From assembly GCF_001591585.1 (NCBI RefSeq), contig NZ_BCVE01000006.1:124001-188000 (forward strand): 64,000 bases of DNA, given 5' to 3'. Of the stretch, positions 1 to 9,126 are shown piece by piece; position 1 is the first letter of the stretch, and every line of letters begins with the position of its first letter. Source of the DNA: Niallia circulans NBRC 13626. Its GTDB lineage: Bacteria > Bacillota > Bacilli > Bacillales > Cytobacillaceae. The notes under the pieces are model-generated. The model was given only the letters and a program-made list of their open reading frames with translations. It ran no database searches and was not told the origin of the DNA. The position numbers and the translations under genes are program-made.

Positions 1-665
1 GCAGTTGCAGCCATCTTGCCACCTACGGCAGGAATTTTCTTTAAGAGCATTTCTAGTTCATCTTTTACCCATTGATACTTCCCAGCAGTTCTTAATCTGC
101 CTAATACTTGGTGAAGAGCACCAACATTTGGAGCAATCGACATTTCATTATCATTCAAGATAACAATCATGTTTTTCTTTTCATCGCCAATATGATTTAG
201 TGCCTCGAGAGCCATACCCCCTGTTAAAGCTCCATCCCCAATAATAGGAATGATGTAGGAATCTTCCTTTTTTAAATCTCTTGCAACAGCCATACCCATT
301 GCAGCAGATAAGGAAGTAGAGCTATGACCTGTTTCCCATACGTCGTGCTCACTTTCATTCATTTTTGGAAAACCACTTAAGCCTTTGTATTGTCTAAGCG
401 TATCGAAATCCTTAGCACGGCCAGTTAATATTTTATGAACATAAGATTGGTGACCTACATCCCAAAGAAATTTATCCTTTGGGCTATCAAAACATTTATG
501 AAGAGCAATGGTTAATTCCACCACTCCTAAGTTCGGACCAATATGACCGCCAGTTTGAGAAAGTCTATTAATTAAAAAGTGACGGATATCTTCACTAAGG
601 ATATTCAGTTCCTCGTTCGATAATCCTTTTAAAAATGCTGGATTTTCTATTGACATTAAATCCAT
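1..665 (-). CDS. dxs: 1-deoxy-D-xylulose-5-phosphate synthase, N-terminal part (cut by window edge)
   Basis: Makes DXP from pyruvate and glyceraldehyde-3-phosphate with thiamine diphosphate, the first step of the non-mevalonate isoprenoid route. About 221 N-terminal residues are visible; the gene continues past base 1. Seen directly: the start [15 protein letters not shown], the family block [14 protein letters not shown], and [16 protein letters not shown] with the GDG...N thiamine diphosphate-binding motif. The start ATG at 663-665 matches the usual Bacillus N-terminus. It lies downstream of ispA on the same strand, as in B. subtilis, but 436 bases separate them, so dxs may have its own promoter. 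Confidence 0.97.
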   Translation of the reverse strand, partial: MDLMSIENPAFLKGLSNEELNILSEDIRHFLINRLSQTGGHIGPNLGVVELTIALHKCFDSPKDKFLWDVGHQSYVHKILTGRAKDFDTLRQYKGLSGFPKMNESEHDVWETGHSSTSLSAAMGMAVARDLKKEDSYIIPIIGDGALTGGMALEALNHIGDEKKNMIVILNDNEMSIAPNVGALHQVLGRLRTAGKYQWVKDELEMLLKKIPAVGGKMAAT

Positions 666-1101
666 TTGTAACAACTCACTTTCATTCAGTATATAACCAA
701 TAAAGCGATGAAAACCACTGATTAATTGGTATATCTTCCTTCCGTTTAACCATTTCTTTTTGTCAAGATTGTATTATTTATTAGAATACCTTATTTTTAT
801 CAAAAAACCTAATTTATTCGTATTATTAAATATGTATTATACCATTCCTTCACTGATAATAGTAGTAATTCTACATAGTTAGCACACAGAAGACTTTCCG
901 TGCTTAAAAGAAGGATGCCTCAAAGCGGAGCATCACTAGCGCATTTTACAAATTTATCTTTTGAAAAAGCTCTAGTGATGTCAAATATTGAGACACCCTG
1001 ATATGTGTTATTCGTTATTCTAAATTTCCCTTATATATATTTCGCTTAGTTTTATTATATACCATCTATAAAAAGCTTTTAAACCGTTTAAAGAGGATAT
1101 T
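666..1101. other. Intergenic region between ispA and dxs with an imperfect inverted repeat
   Basis: 436 bases with no credible gene. Positions 914-1000 hold an imperfect inverted repeat: GGATGCCTCA near 914-923 faces TGAGACACCC at 990-999, and inside it CATCACTAG (931-939) is the exact complement of CTAGTGATG (972-980). No T-run follows directly, so a simple terminator is unlikely; a decayed small mobile repeat is one reading. The rest is AT-rich and could hold a dxs promoter, which I cannot place. Confidence 0.5.
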
Positions 1102-1995
1102 TTAATTATTTCTATAGGCAATTAAATCTGTAATTTCTTCTAATAGAAAGCGATCAAAATTTAAACCGGCTAGAAGACCTTTAGCCTGTTTAATATGCAA
1201 ATCCAATTCTCTTTTTGCTCCATCCATAGTTAATATTTTCGGATAGGTGCTTTTGTGGTTATCCATATCGCTGCCAATTGGCTTTCCAATCACTTCTTCA
1301 TCCCCTTCTAAATCGAGAATGTCATCTCTAATTTGGAAGGCTAAGCCTAGATGATAAGCAAAACGTTTTAATGTTTCTAACTCCGCGTCAGCAGCATCTG
1401 CTAATATTGCGCCAATTAAAATACTTACTTCTATTAGCTTTCCTGTTTTATGTAGATGTATATGTTCAAGATCTTTTTGATTTAACGTCTTGCTTTCCCC
1501 TTCAATATCGGCAATTTGTCCACCTACCATCCCTTCTGCTCCAGCTGCTTTTGCTAAAAAGCCAATACTAGTAAGAATCTTTTCAGATGGAATATTTTGT
1601 TTTGTCATATATGTCATCATTTGAAAACTATATGTAAGAAGTGCATCTCCTGCTAGAATAGCTGTCGCTTCTCCGTAAACTTTATGATTCGTCGGTAAGC
1701 CTCTTCGCAGGTCATCATCATCCATACTTGGTAAATCATCATGAATCAAAGAATACGTATGAATCATTTCAATGGCAGCTGCTGGAAGCAAACCTTCAAG
1801 TGGATCTTTTCCAAATGCTTGCAGGGTAGCAAATAAAAGCAGCGGCCGGATTCTCTTCCCCCCTGCATTTAGGGAATAGAGCATAGAATCTTTTAAACTG
1901 GAAGGAGCATTAAGCTTTTCGACATTTTTCTTTAGTTCTTTTTCCAGTACTTCTTTATAGTTTTTTGTAAATGCTGACAAAGAAATTTTATTCAA
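1102..1995 (-). CDS. ispA: Farnesyl diphosphate synthase (geranyltranstransferase)
   Basis: Condenses DMAPP or GPP with IPP to give farnesyl diphosphate for undecaprenyl, heptaprenyl and haem O/A side chains; cytoplasmic. 297 residues, normal for bacterial FPP synthases. The first aspartate-rich motif is DDLPSMDDDD starting at residue 86, the second is DDILD at 224-228. Residue 81, the fifth before the first motif, is Tyr, the residue known to limit chain length at C15 in the Bacillus enzyme. It starts 3 bases after the xseB stop and belongs to the xseA-xseB-ispA unit, as yqiD does in B. subtilis. Confidence 0.96.
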   Translation of the reverse strand: MNKISLSAFTKNYKEVLEKELKKNVEKLNAPSSLKDSMLYSLNAGGKRIRPLLLFATLQAFGKDPLEGLLPAAAIEMIHTYSLIHDDLPSMDDDDLRRGLPTNHKVYGEATAILAGDALLTYSFQMMTYMTKQNIPSEKILTSIGFLAKAAGAEGMVGGQIADIEGESKTLNQKDLEHIHLHKTGKLIEVSILIGAILADAADAELETLKRFAYHLGLAFQIRDDILDLEGDEEVIGKPIGSDMDNHKSTYPKILTMDGAKRELDLHIKQAKGLLAGLNFDRFLLEEITDLIAYRNN

Positions 1996-1998
1996 GTG

Positions 1999-2238
1999 TT
2001 ATTCCTCCTCAGCGATGGAAAAAGGTTGTTTTTTGCCGTTTTCTAGCACTACTTCTGCTAATTGTTCTTCGACACTTTTTAATTTTTCATGACAGTATTT
2101 AGAAAGCTCCATTCCTTTTTTATACGTGTTGATAGCCTCTTCTAATGGAACATCTCCTTCTTCTAGTTTTTCAACGATTCGTTCTAATTCTTCCATAGCT
2201 TCTTCAAAGGTTGGCTTATTTTCTCGATTAGTTGCCAT
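1999..2238 (-). CDS. xseB: Exodeoxyribonuclease VII small subunit
   Basis: Small subunit of the single-strand DNA exonuclease VII. 79 residues, nearly all helical, with the family core [19 protein letters not shown] and [12 protein letters not shown]; several copies pack on one XseA. It begins 2 bases after the xseA stop, so the two are probably translationally coupled, giving the excess small subunit the complex needs. Size and position match B. subtilis yqiC. Confidence 0.95.
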   Translation of the reverse strand: MATNRENKPTFEEAMEELERIVEKLEEGDVPLEEAINTYKKGMELSKYCHEKLKSVEEQLAEVVLENGKKQPFSIAEEE

Positions 2239-2240
2239 GT

Positions 2241-3587
2241 CTATCTCTCCTTTATCTCCATAATTTCTGCCTCTACCGTACCATCAGCCAAGTTTAATTC
2301 AATATGCTCCTTAGGCTTAACTTGCTTTATACTAGCTATTAATTTCCCATTTTGATCATATGCTACATTGTAGCCTCTTTCCATTATTTTCAACGGACTT
2401 AATGCATCCATCTTTCCTATTGTCGAAAGAAAAGACTGCTTTTTTGCTTGAAGAATAAGCTCCGTATTACGAATCATGTTTTTTTGTAAATTAGCCAAAT
2501 CTTGTTGGGCCTTCATCACATATTGATGCGGGTGATTCCTTACTAGCTGCTTTTTTATTAATTGATGCTGATTATTCTTTTGCTCAAAAACTCTTTGAAC
2601 ATTACGTATTAATAATTCTGTCTGTTTGTCTAATTGCTCCATTTTTTGATCGTATAAAACTTTAGGATAACGAAAAGCATAGGAACGTTTAATTCTATTT
2701 AAACGTAACTTTTGCAATTCTACTTTTTCTTTTATCCCTCTTATTAAACGGCTTTGTCTAGACAAAATCCTTTCCACCAGCTCATCGATATGAGGAACAG
2801 CGAGCTCTGCTGCACCAGTTGGTGTCGGTGCCCGCATATCTGCAACAAAATCTGCAATGGTAAAGTCTGTCTCATGACCGACAGCAGAAATAATGGGAAT
2901 TCTGGAAGTGTAAATGGCTCTAGCAACGATTTCTTCGTTAAAAGCCCATAATTCTTCAATGGAACCGCCACCCCTGCCTACTATGAGGACATCAATTGCA
3001 GGAGACTCCTGTTCATTCGCCTGTTGAATCGCCTTTACAATAGAAGGAGCCGCTGTTTCACCTTGTACAAACGCGGGGTAAATCTGGATGTTAGCAATCG
3101 GATAGCGTCTTTTAATGGTTGTAATAATGTCTCTAATTGCAGCGCCAGTCGGTGAGGTAATAACACCAATTGTTTTCGGATATTTAGGAATTGTCTGTTT
3201 ATGGTCTGCAAGAAACAATCCTTCTTGTTCCAATTTAGCTTTCAACTGCTCATAAGCTAGATAGAGCTGACCAATTCCATCTGGCTGCATATCAACCACA
3301 TACATTTGATATTGACCGCTTGATTCGTATACGGTAATACTTGCTTTAATCAGCACCTTCATCCCATTTTCAGGCGTAAACTTCATTTGCTGATTATTCC
3401 GGGCAAACATAACTGCTAAAATTCTGGCTTTTTCATCTTTTAAGGTGAAATACATATGCCCACTTGAATGCTGCTTAAAATTGGATATTTCCCCTTTTAC
3501 CATGACTTGCTGTAAATGAGGATCTGCATCAAATTTTCTTTTTATGTATTTCGTCAAAGCATGTACTGTTAAATACCGTGATTCCAT
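2241..3587 (-). CDS. xseA: Exodeoxyribonuclease VII large subunit
   Basis: Catalytic subunit of exonuclease VII, which degrades single-stranded DNA from both ends. 448 residues, the usual length. N-terminal OB fold (about 1-100, [19 protein letters not shown]), catalytic domain with [14 protein letters not shown] and the core [17 protein letters not shown] plus [17 protein letters not shown], then a long coiled coil (about 260-400). AAGGAG lies 8-9 bases before the ATG. In B. subtilis folD precedes it; here only a 192-base spacer separates it from nusB. Confidence 0.97.
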   Translation of the reverse strand: MESRYLTVHALTKYIKRKFDADPHLQQVMVKGEISNFKQHSSGHMYFTLKDEKARILAVMFARNNQQMKFTPENGMKVLIKASITVYESSGQYQMYVVDMQPDGIGQLYLAYEQLKAKLEQEGLFLADHKQTIPKYPKTIGVITSPTGAAIRDIITTIKRRYPIANIQIYPAFVQGETAAPSIVKAIQQANEQESPAIDVLIVGRGGGSIEELWAFNEEIVARAIYTSRIPIISAVGHETDFTIADFVADMRAPTPTGAAELAVPHIDELVERILSRQSRLIRGIKEKVELQKLRLNRIKRSYAFRYPKVLYDQKMEQLDKQTELLIRNVQRVFEQKNNQHQLIKKQLVRNHPHQYVMKAQQDLANLQKNMIRNTELILQAKKQSFLSTIGKMDALSPLKIMERGYNVAYDQNGKLIASIKQVKPKEHIELNLADGTVEAEIMEIKER

Positions 3588-3615
3588 TTATAAAAACTCC
3601 TTATACAGGATGGAA

Positions 3616-3647
3616 AAAGGGGTGTAGTATCATACACCACATCCCTT
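3616..3647 (-). terminator. Hairpin between nusB and xseA
   Basis: GGTGTA (3621-3626) and TACACC (3633-3638) form a short stem, extended outward by AAGGG/CCCTT. On the minus strand it is followed by CCCCTTTTT, so it could be a weak terminator or an attenuator in the spacer where folD sits in related genomes. No folD remnant is recognisable in the surrounding 192 bases. Confidence 0.45.
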
Positions 3648-3779
3648 AATCATTCATGTTTATAGGTTATAGAAGGAAACAATTTAGGATGATAACAAAT
3701 CTTATTTGCCGATATTGCATAAAAGATTTACATTGTCCACTAATCAGCTTTTTTCATCAAACCAACGTTTCTCTTAATA

Positions 3780-4172
3780 TTACTGATTTTCTTTTATCTT
3801 AGATAATAATCCATTAACAAATCTACCAGATTGATCATCACCATAAAGTTTGGCAATCTCCACTGCTTCATCAATCGCAACATTTACAGGTACATCATCT
3901 GCTTGTCCATAAATCATTTCATATGTGGCTAGACGTAGAATGTTTCGGTCTACATTTGCAATTCTTTCTAGCGTCCAATTTTCTAAATATTGCTTTATGG
4001 TTTCATCAATAGAAACTTGATTATTTAATACCCCATCCACTAATTTTGTAAGGTAGGGATCAGATTTTTCTCCTTCTAATACATGCTCTATTGCTGTTTC
4101 TTTGTCTATATCACTAATATCAATTTGAAATAGTGCCTGTAAGGCCTTTTCTCTGGCAGTTCTTCTCTTCAT
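3780..4172 (-). CDS. nusB: Transcription antitermination factor NusB
   Basis: All-helical RNA-binding protein that, with S10 (NusE), binds boxA and supports rRNA antitermination. 130 residues, typical. Seen: basic N-terminus MKRRTAREKALQALFQIDIS, then ERIANVDRNILRLATYEM and the family C-terminal block NVAIDEAVEIAKLYG. Preceded by AAGGAG. It follows yqhY at a 275-base distance occupied by a large palindrome, so it may be partly uncoupled from accBC-yqhY. Confidence 0.96.
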   Translation of the reverse strand: MKRRTAREKALQALFQIDISDIDKETAIEHVLEGEKSDPYLTKLVDGVLNNQVSIDETIKQYLENWTLERIANVDRNILRLATYEMIYGQADDVPVNVAIDEAVEIAKLYGDDQSGRFVNGLLSKIKENQ

Positions 4173-4315
4173 TATTTAAGCTCCTTTAAAATCCTTCCAT
4201 AGGTTTAAGACAACCTATTTATCTATGCTACATGAATAATAGCATAAATAAAAACAAAACTCTATCTTACGAGAAAAAAACCTATAATTAGTTTACTATT
4301 CTGGTCATTCTCACA

Positions 4316-4409
4316 AAAACAAAGGCTGTCCATAGAAAAAACTTATAGAAACTAAGAGGAAGACCTATTAGTTTCTATTTTATTCTTTCCTGTTCAGCCT
4401 TTGTTATTT
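4316..4409. repeat. About 90-base nested palindrome between yqhY and nusB
   Basis: Outer arms ACAAAGGCTG (4319-4328) and CAGCCTTTGT (4395-4404) are exact complements. Inner arms ATAGAAACTAA (4345-4355) and TTAGTTTCTAT (4368-4378) are also exact. The two unpaired stretches are 16 bases each, so the element is symmetric. On the minus strand the outer stem ends in TTTGTTTTTG, so it can act as a terminator for accBC-yqhY. Its size and nesting also fit a small palindromic mobile repeat. Confidence 0.6.
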
Positions 4410-4447
4410 AAAGTAATTCTATGCTAATTTTTAGGGAGTATTATTCC

Positions 4448-4855
4448 TTACATTTCTTGCTGTAATTCAGGTTCTTGTTTTGCTGTTTCGAACTGAACAC
4501 CAACAATATGAATATTTACTTCCTCTGTTTCCAACCCAGTCATATTGATTAATGTTTGACGAATATTATCTTGAATCTGCTGAGCAACATGCGGAATAGA
4601 TACACCAAAATTCATTACGCAAAATACTTCTACTTTTATTCCTTCTTCACTGAGGTCGACTTTTATCCCTTTGTTATGGAGCTTTTTTCCGAACTTTTCC
4701 ACAACGCCAGTTGCAAAATTGCTTCTCATTTGAGCTACACCTTCTACTTCAGAAGCAGCAATACTTGCGATAACCTCAATTACTTCAGGAGCAATTTCTA
4801 CTTTTCCTAGACCAGTATACTCTTGGTTCATTTCTAAACTTGTTGTTTCGCTCAT
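4448..4855 (-). CDS. yqhY: Asp23/Gls24 family protein YqhY
   Basis: 135 residues of the Asp23/Gls24 (DUF322) family, with GKVEIAPEVIEVIASIAASEVEGV and a second conserved segment VFCVMNFGVSIPHVAQQIQDN. In B. subtilis yqhY is co-transcribed with accB-accC and its loss disturbs acetyl-CoA carboxylase activity, so it is thought to moderate fatty-acid supply; the biochemical role is not settled. Here it starts 15 bases after the accC stop, keeping that linkage. Probably cytoplasmic, no signal or membrane segment. Confidence 0.93.
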   Translation of the reverse strand: MSETTSLEMNQEYTGLGKVEIAPEVIEVIASIAASEVEGVAQMRSNFATGVVEKFGKKLHNKGIKVDLSEEGIKVEVFCVMNFGVSIPHVAQQIQDNIRQTLINMTGLETEEVNIHIVGVQFETAKQEPELQQEM

Positions 4856-4870
4856 TACCTATTCCTCCTT

Positions 4871-6229
4871 TTAATCTTCTGATTTCATTAAATCATACAT
4901 TTCTAAAAACTTTGTGTTGAAGTTGCCTGCCACAAACTTTTCATGATTAAGGAGATTTAAGTGAAACGGAATCGTAGTATCGACACCTTCGATTACAAAT
5001 TCACTCAGTGCTCGTTTCATGCGGGAAATAGCTTCTTGTCTAGTAGATCCATAGGCAATCACTTTCGCAATCATACTATCATAGTACGGTGGGATCGTGT
5101 AACCAGGATAAGCAGCTGAATCAATACGTACTCCTAAACCACCTGGCGGTAAATACATCTTAATTTTCCCTGGTGAAGGCATGAAATTTTTCGCAGGATT
5201 TTCTGCATTGATACGGCATTCAATTGCCCAGCCAGTAAATGTAACATCCTTTTGATTATGTTCAAGAGGTTTACCTGATGCAACTAGTATTTGTTCTTTA
5301 ATTAAATCAATACCTGTTACCATTTCTGTTACTGGGTGTTCTACTTGAATACGCGTATTCATTTCCATGAAGTAAAATGCTTGATTCTGATAATCAAAGA
5401 TAAATTCAACAGTTCCTGCACCTGTATAATTTACTGCAGCTGCAGCTTTTACAGCAGCATCTCCCATTTTCGCCCGCATTTCTTCGGTTAATACTGGAGA
5501 TGGTGTTTCTTCCAACAGCTTTTGTAATCTTCGCTGAATCGAGCAATCTCTTTCGCCTAAGTGAATGACATTCCCATAATTATCAGCAAGCACTTGTACC
5601 TCTACATGGCGGAAGTCCTCGATATATTTTTCTAAATAAACACCTGCATTACCAAATGCCGTTAATGCTTCTTGCTGGGTAATGTTAATCCCCTTAATCA
5701 ACTCTTCTTCCGTTTTGGCTACACGGATACCTTTACCGCCGCCACCAGCTGTAGCTTTAATAATTACTGGATATCCTATTTCTTTTGCAAGTTCCATTCC
5801 CTCTTCTACATCTTTAATAATGCCTTGGGAACCAGGTACGATTGGCACACCAGCCTGTCGCATTGTTTCTCTTGCAACATCTTTTGTCCCCATTTTATTA
5901 ATAGCCTCTGGACTAGGTCCTACAAACGTGATTTTGCAATCTCTGCAAAGTTCCGCAAAATCAGCATTCTCTGCTAAAAAACCATATCCAGGATGGATAG
6001 CATCACATCCTGTTAAAGTTGCTACACTAATTATGTTTGTAAAGTTTAAATAACTGTCTTTTGAAGCTTTCGGTCCAACACAATATGCTTCATCTGCAAT
6101 TTGGACATGTAAAGCCTCACGATCAGCTTCTGAGTATATAGCTACCGTTTGAATATCCAGCTCACGACAAGCTCTGATGATACGAACAGCTATTTCTCCT
6201 CTATTTGCGATTAATAGTTTTTTTATCAT
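4871..6229 (-). CDS. accC: Acetyl-CoA carboxylase, biotin carboxylase subunit
   Basis: Carboxylates biotin on AccB using ATP and bicarbonate, the first half of malonyl-CoA formation. 452 residues. N-terminal Rossmann-like fold MIKKLLIANRGEIAVRIIRA; ATP-grasp domain with the glycine-rich loop KATAGGGGKGIR (159-169); catalytic block EMNTRIQVEHPVTEM; C-terminal barrel sandwich PSPGKI...VRIDSAAYPGY. It lies 17 bases after accB and 15 before yqhY in one operon. All expected motifs are intact. Confidence 0.98.
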   Translation of the reverse strand: MIKKLLIANRGEIAVRIIRACRELDIQTVAIYSEADREALHVQIADEAYCVGPKASKDSYLNFTNIISVATLTGCDAIHPGYGFLAENADFAELCRDCKITFVGPSPEAINKMGTKDVARETMRQAGVPIVPGSQGIIKDVEEGMELAKEIGYPVIIKATAGGGGKGIRVAKTEEELIKGINITQQEALTAFGNAGVYLEKYIEDFRHVEVQVLADNYGNVIHLGERDCSIQRRLQKLLEETPSPVLTEEMRAKMGDAAVKAAAAVNYTGAGTVEFIFDYQNQAFYFMEMNTRIQVEHPVTEMVTGIDLIKEQILVASGKPLEHNQKDVTFTGWAIECRINAENPAKNFMPSPGKIKMYLPPGGLGVRIDSAAYPGYTIPPYYDSMIAKVIAYGSTRQEAISRMKRALSEFVIEGVDTTIPFHLNLLNHEKFVAGNFNTKFLEMYDLMKSED

Positions 6230-6246
6230 GGATTAACCCCTCTTTG

Positions 6247-6720
6247 TTACGCCTTTACTAGGAATAATGGTTCCCCGTACTCAACAAGTTCTCCATCTTT
6301 TACAAGGATTTCTACAATTTCGCCATCTACTTCTGCTGTAATTTCGTTAAATAATTTCATCGCTTCTACGATACAAACAACAGAATCCTTTGTAACCTTA
6401 TCCCCCACTTTTACAAATGCAGGAGAGTCTGGAGAGGCTGATTGATAAAAAGTTCCTACCATTGGAGAAGTTATTTTATGTAAGTTATCATCACTTGATT
6501 TTGCAGGTGTGTCTGCAACTACACTTTCCACTGCTACTTCTTTTGTTGCTTTTACTTCTTCTGGTTGAAATGTTTTTGTCACAACTGGAGCTTGTGCTGC
6601 TATTTCCACCATGTTCTTTTTAATTTCAACTTTCACGCCATCTTGTTCATATAAAAAATTGCTAATAGTCGATTCATCTATTAATTTTATTAGTTCTTTA
6701 ATTTCTGAAATCTTTAACAT
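6247..6720 (-). CDS. accB: Acetyl-CoA carboxylase, biotin carboxyl carrier protein
   Basis: Carries the biotin that shuttles carboxyl groups between AccC and AccAD. 157 residues: N-terminal domain (1-40), an Ala/Val/Pro-rich flexible linker (about 40-80) and the biotinyl domain with VEAMKLFNEI, biotinylated Lys122. Preceded by AAGGGG before the ATG. It is the first gene of accB-accC-yqhY; about 550 bases upstream separate it from spoIIIAH, so it must have its own promoter. Confidence 0.98.
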   Translation of the reverse strand: MLKISEIKELIKLIDESTISNFLYEQDGVKVEIKKNMVEIAAQAPVVTKTFQPEEVKATKEVAVESVVADTPAKSSDDNLHKITSPMVGTFYQSASPDSPAFVKVGDKVTKDSVVCIVEAMKLFNEITAEVDGEIVEILVKDGELVEYGEPLFLVKA

Positions 6721-7174
6721 ATAATTGCACCCCTTAAAACATTCTATTAGGACTAGATACTAATATCATACGATAAGACCTTATGATAATTCAATAAGCA
6801 TCTTTAAAACATGACTTTTTTGCTACTAAATCTTTTTCCATATTTTTCTCAGAAAGTTAAATCTGTAGGAAATCATCTCTCTTTCTCCCTACTTATCATA
6901 CCACTATCTTTATAAAATAACTAATCAAAGCTGACCAATTAATCCGAAATCGCTTACTATTATATTTACTTTAAAAAGAGCAAAAATTAATTATCGTGAG
7001 GAGGAATGAATAGCAGAAGTTTTTCTCTAATAACCATTATTTTAAAATTCCATGCTTATTCCTTTAACGAGGCTGCTGCTCTTCGTACGCTTTACCGAAT
7101 TTACTCTTCAATAGTGATAAGATTATGTTAGAGGAAATAGTTGTATTCTTCTTCCTGCTGCTTTTAGTTATTTA
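6721..7174. other. Intergenic region upstream of accB
   Basis: About 450 AT-rich bases between the spoIIIA terminator and accB. It should carry the accB promoter, but I cannot pick a box pair with confidence. A plus-strand reading frame of 41 codons begins at 7007, but its AGGAGG abuts the ATG without spacing and no family is recognised, so it is not called as a gene. Confidence 0.5.
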
Positions 7175-7214
7175 AAAAACTGTAGTCACTTTCTAGCAGT
7201 GATCTACAGTTTTA
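7175..7214 (-). terminator. Rho-independent terminator after spoIIIAH
   Basis: On the minus strand AAAACTGTAGATCACT pairs with AGTGACTACAGTTTT around a short loop (one bulge), followed by a run of six T. It closes the eight-gene spoIIIA operon 54 bases after the last stop codon and isolates accB from sporulation transcription. Confidence 0.85.
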
Positions 7215-7267
7215 AACGTACTATTCGCTTTTCCCCTCTTCTTGTCCTTGCTGCTTCACAGCTCTAT

Positions 7268-7822
7268 TTATTTCGGATCAATTTTTACCGCAACATTTGC
7301 ATTTGGTGCATCCATATTTTTGCGGACTAGCTGAACGATTTCATTGGCAGCATCTGCAGAAAGTTCTTCTGCTTTCACTGTTACTTTTACTGTGCCATCA
7401 TCAGCAGTCTGAACAAGTACATCTTCATAGTTTTCTGCTTTAATAAGGCTTTCCATTATCTTTTCATTATCTGTCATTTCTTGTAGTTCGTTGATTTTTT
7501 CAGTTGCTTCATTTTTTTCTTCTGCAGTTTTATCTTTAGATCCTTGAATAGTTACTAACTCTTCTTTCATTTTGTCACGTTGTTCCATTAGATCTAGGCG
7601 CATTTGTTCAAATACTGCTTCAGAATCAGTAGTAGTAACCGTGCTTTCTCCTTTGCTATCTTTCGCTGCTTCTTCTGCATCATTGCTTTTTCCTTTATTA
7701 TTATCCTCTGTTGCTGCAAATTCATTTACACGGGATTCCGGTGAAGTAATATAGTATACCGATAACACCACTACCAAGCTTAACATTGTTAACAACCATA
7801 CCGTTTGCTTTTTTAATAACAT
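7268..7822 (-). CDS. spoIIIAH: Stage III sporulation protein AH
   Basis: Mother-cell protein that meets forespore SpoIIQ across the intermembrane space and forms the channel (feeding tube) needed for late forespore gene expression. 184 residues: cytoplasmic KKQ, one membrane segment (about 8-27, VWLLTMLSLVVVLSVYYI), an acidic Glu/Lys-rich linker, and a C-terminal YscJ/FliF-like ring-forming domain ending in NMDAPNANVAVKIDPK. Last gene of the operon, 13 bases after spoIIIAG, followed by a terminator. Confidence 0.95.
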   Translation of the reverse strand: MLLKKQTVWLLTMLSLVVVLSVYYITSPESRVNEFAATEDNNKGKSNDAEEAAKDSKGESTVTTTDSEAVFEQMRLDLMEQRDKMKEELVTIQGSKDKTAEEKNEATEKINELQEMTDNEKIMESLIKAENYEDVLVQTADDGTVKVTVKAEELSADAANEIVQLVRKNMDAPNANVAVKIDPK

Positions 7823-7835
7823 CTATTCTTCCCCC

Positions 7836-8486
7836 TTAGTTTTGTTTAGGTTGTACAGAAACTCTATGACTAGGAACATCCAGCGCCCGAGTAACTGCTT
7901 CTACAATCATCGTTTTTACTTTTATATCTCCAGCTCCTTTTGCAACAACGAGAACTCCTGCAATTTTAGGTTTCATCGTCTCCACTACAAGCGGAACTTG
8001 TTTATCCCCATTCGGTACTAATACAACTGTTTCTTCATTCGATGTTTCTTCCACATTTCGATTCCCTCCCTGAGTATCCTTTTCTTCTGTTTTCTGGATC
8101 GTTTGGGATTGGTTTTTTTCATATACTTTCTTTTCTGATCCTTCTATATTTACATAGACAATAGCGTCTTTAACCCCTGCTATCGCTGATATGGCTTCTT
8201 TAATTTCTTTTTTATATTGTTCTTCATAATCAGCAATGGTTAAATTACTACTATTGGCTTTTTGCCCAAATGTCTCTTCCGCCTCTTCAGAAGATGCTTC
8301 ATTATTATAAGCAGCGACTTCTTGAGCTTTATTGTCTTTAAAGAACATATTGCTTAACAGCATAATGGCTGCTCCAAATAATACAACGATGACAATATAA
8401 GTGGTTTTCCCCTGTTTTTTTTCGTTTCCGTCGCTTGACAGAACATTTTTCAACCAGCTTAATGGCCCTTTGTCCTTTTTATCCAT
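7836..8486 (-). CDS. spoIIIAG: Stage III sporulation protein AG
   Basis: Ring-forming component of the mother cell-forespore channel. 216 residues: a cytoplasmic N-terminus (MDKKDKGPLSWLKNVL), one membrane segment (about 28-47, TTYIVIVVLFGAAIMLLS) and an extracytoplasmic RBM domain with a beta-rich insertion (KEIKEAISAIAGVKDAIVYV; VVAKGAGDIKVKTMIVEAV). Its start overlaps the spoIIIAF stop by 8 bases, implying translational coupling. Length is near the B. subtilis protein. Confidence 0.95.
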   Translation of the reverse strand: MDKKDKGPLSWLKNVLSSDGNEKKQGKTTYIVIVVLFGAAIMLLSNMFFKDNKAQEVAAYNNEASSEEAEETFGQKANSSNLTIADYEEQYKKEIKEAISAIAGVKDAIVYVNIEGSEKKVYEKNQSQTIQKTEEKDTQGGNRNVEETSNEETVVLVPNGDKQVPLVVETMKPKIAGVLVVAKGAGDIKVKTMIVEAVTRALDVPSHRVSVQPKQN

Positions 8487-9111
8487 TTTTCCCCTCCTCC
8501 CCTCCTTCGTACATAATTACAATTGCATCATTTCGCACTTCCCACTTTTCAGAAAGAAAGGAAATAATACTTTCTGTGTCCATTTGCTTTGTTTCCTTTT
8601 TATCAAGAAGAGGTTGCTGTGTATCAATTCGAACAGGGTTTACAGCTTCCACAACATTATTGGGATCCTGGCTTTCCTTCATATGAATAACCATTTCAGT
8701 TAGATTTGCAGGAAAGCCACCCTCTTTTTCTTTGTCAATTGATAATTGAATTGAATTAATCTCCATTCCGTAATTTGCTATCAACTCCTCATTTGCATCC
8801 TCTTTTAATTGGACAGCCATTTTATTTAATGTATATTCATCAAGTGAGGCTTGTATTTCTCTTTTTTTTAATTCAATGGAATTATTCATATTTTTTTGTT
8901 CAGGTTCACCCATGGCACTAGCTGAAAACACTGCTTCAAAGTCACTGGATATCAGCTTAAATACAGGTGTTAAAATGACGGTTATTAAGAGCAGGCCTGC
9001 GACCATCTTTGCATATTTCTGAAAGGTAGAGTTAGGCAGTAGCATATCTACGACCGTTGCTAACAAAATAAATAGAATAATATTTGTAACCCATTCTGTA
9101 ATAAAATTCAT
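8479..9111 (-). CDS. spoIIIAF: Stage III sporulation protein AF
   Basis: Membrane component of the SpoIIIA-SpoIIQ complex. 210 residues, with two N-terminal hydrophobic segments (about 5-24 and 33-53, MVAGLLLITVILTPVFKLI) followed by a soluble domain with weak resemblance to ring-building motifs. 15 bases separate it from spoIIIAE, and it overlaps spoIIIAG by 8 bases. Function is inferred from the family and the operon. Confidence 0.93.
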   Translation of the reverse strand: MNFITEWVTNIILFILLATVVDMLLPNSTFQKYAKMVAGLLLITVILTPVFKLISSDFEAVFSASAMGEPEQKNMNNSIELKKREIQASLDEYTLNKMAVQLKEDANEELIANYGMEINSIQLSIDKEKEGGFPANLTEMVIHMKESQDPNNVVEAVNPVRIDTQQPLLDKKETKQMDTESIISFLSEKWEVRNDAIVIMYEGGEEGKNG

Positions 9112-9126
9112 TCTTTCGCCCCCTTT

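Noticed and set aside
5672-6053. Overlapping antisense frames inside accC and similar frames in other genes
   Set aside because: They lie inside strongly conserved genes on the other strand and show no family features.
7007-7132. 41-codon plus-strand frame after GAGGAGG
   Set aside because: The ribosome site touches the ATG, the peptide matches nothing, and the frame lies alone in a spacer.
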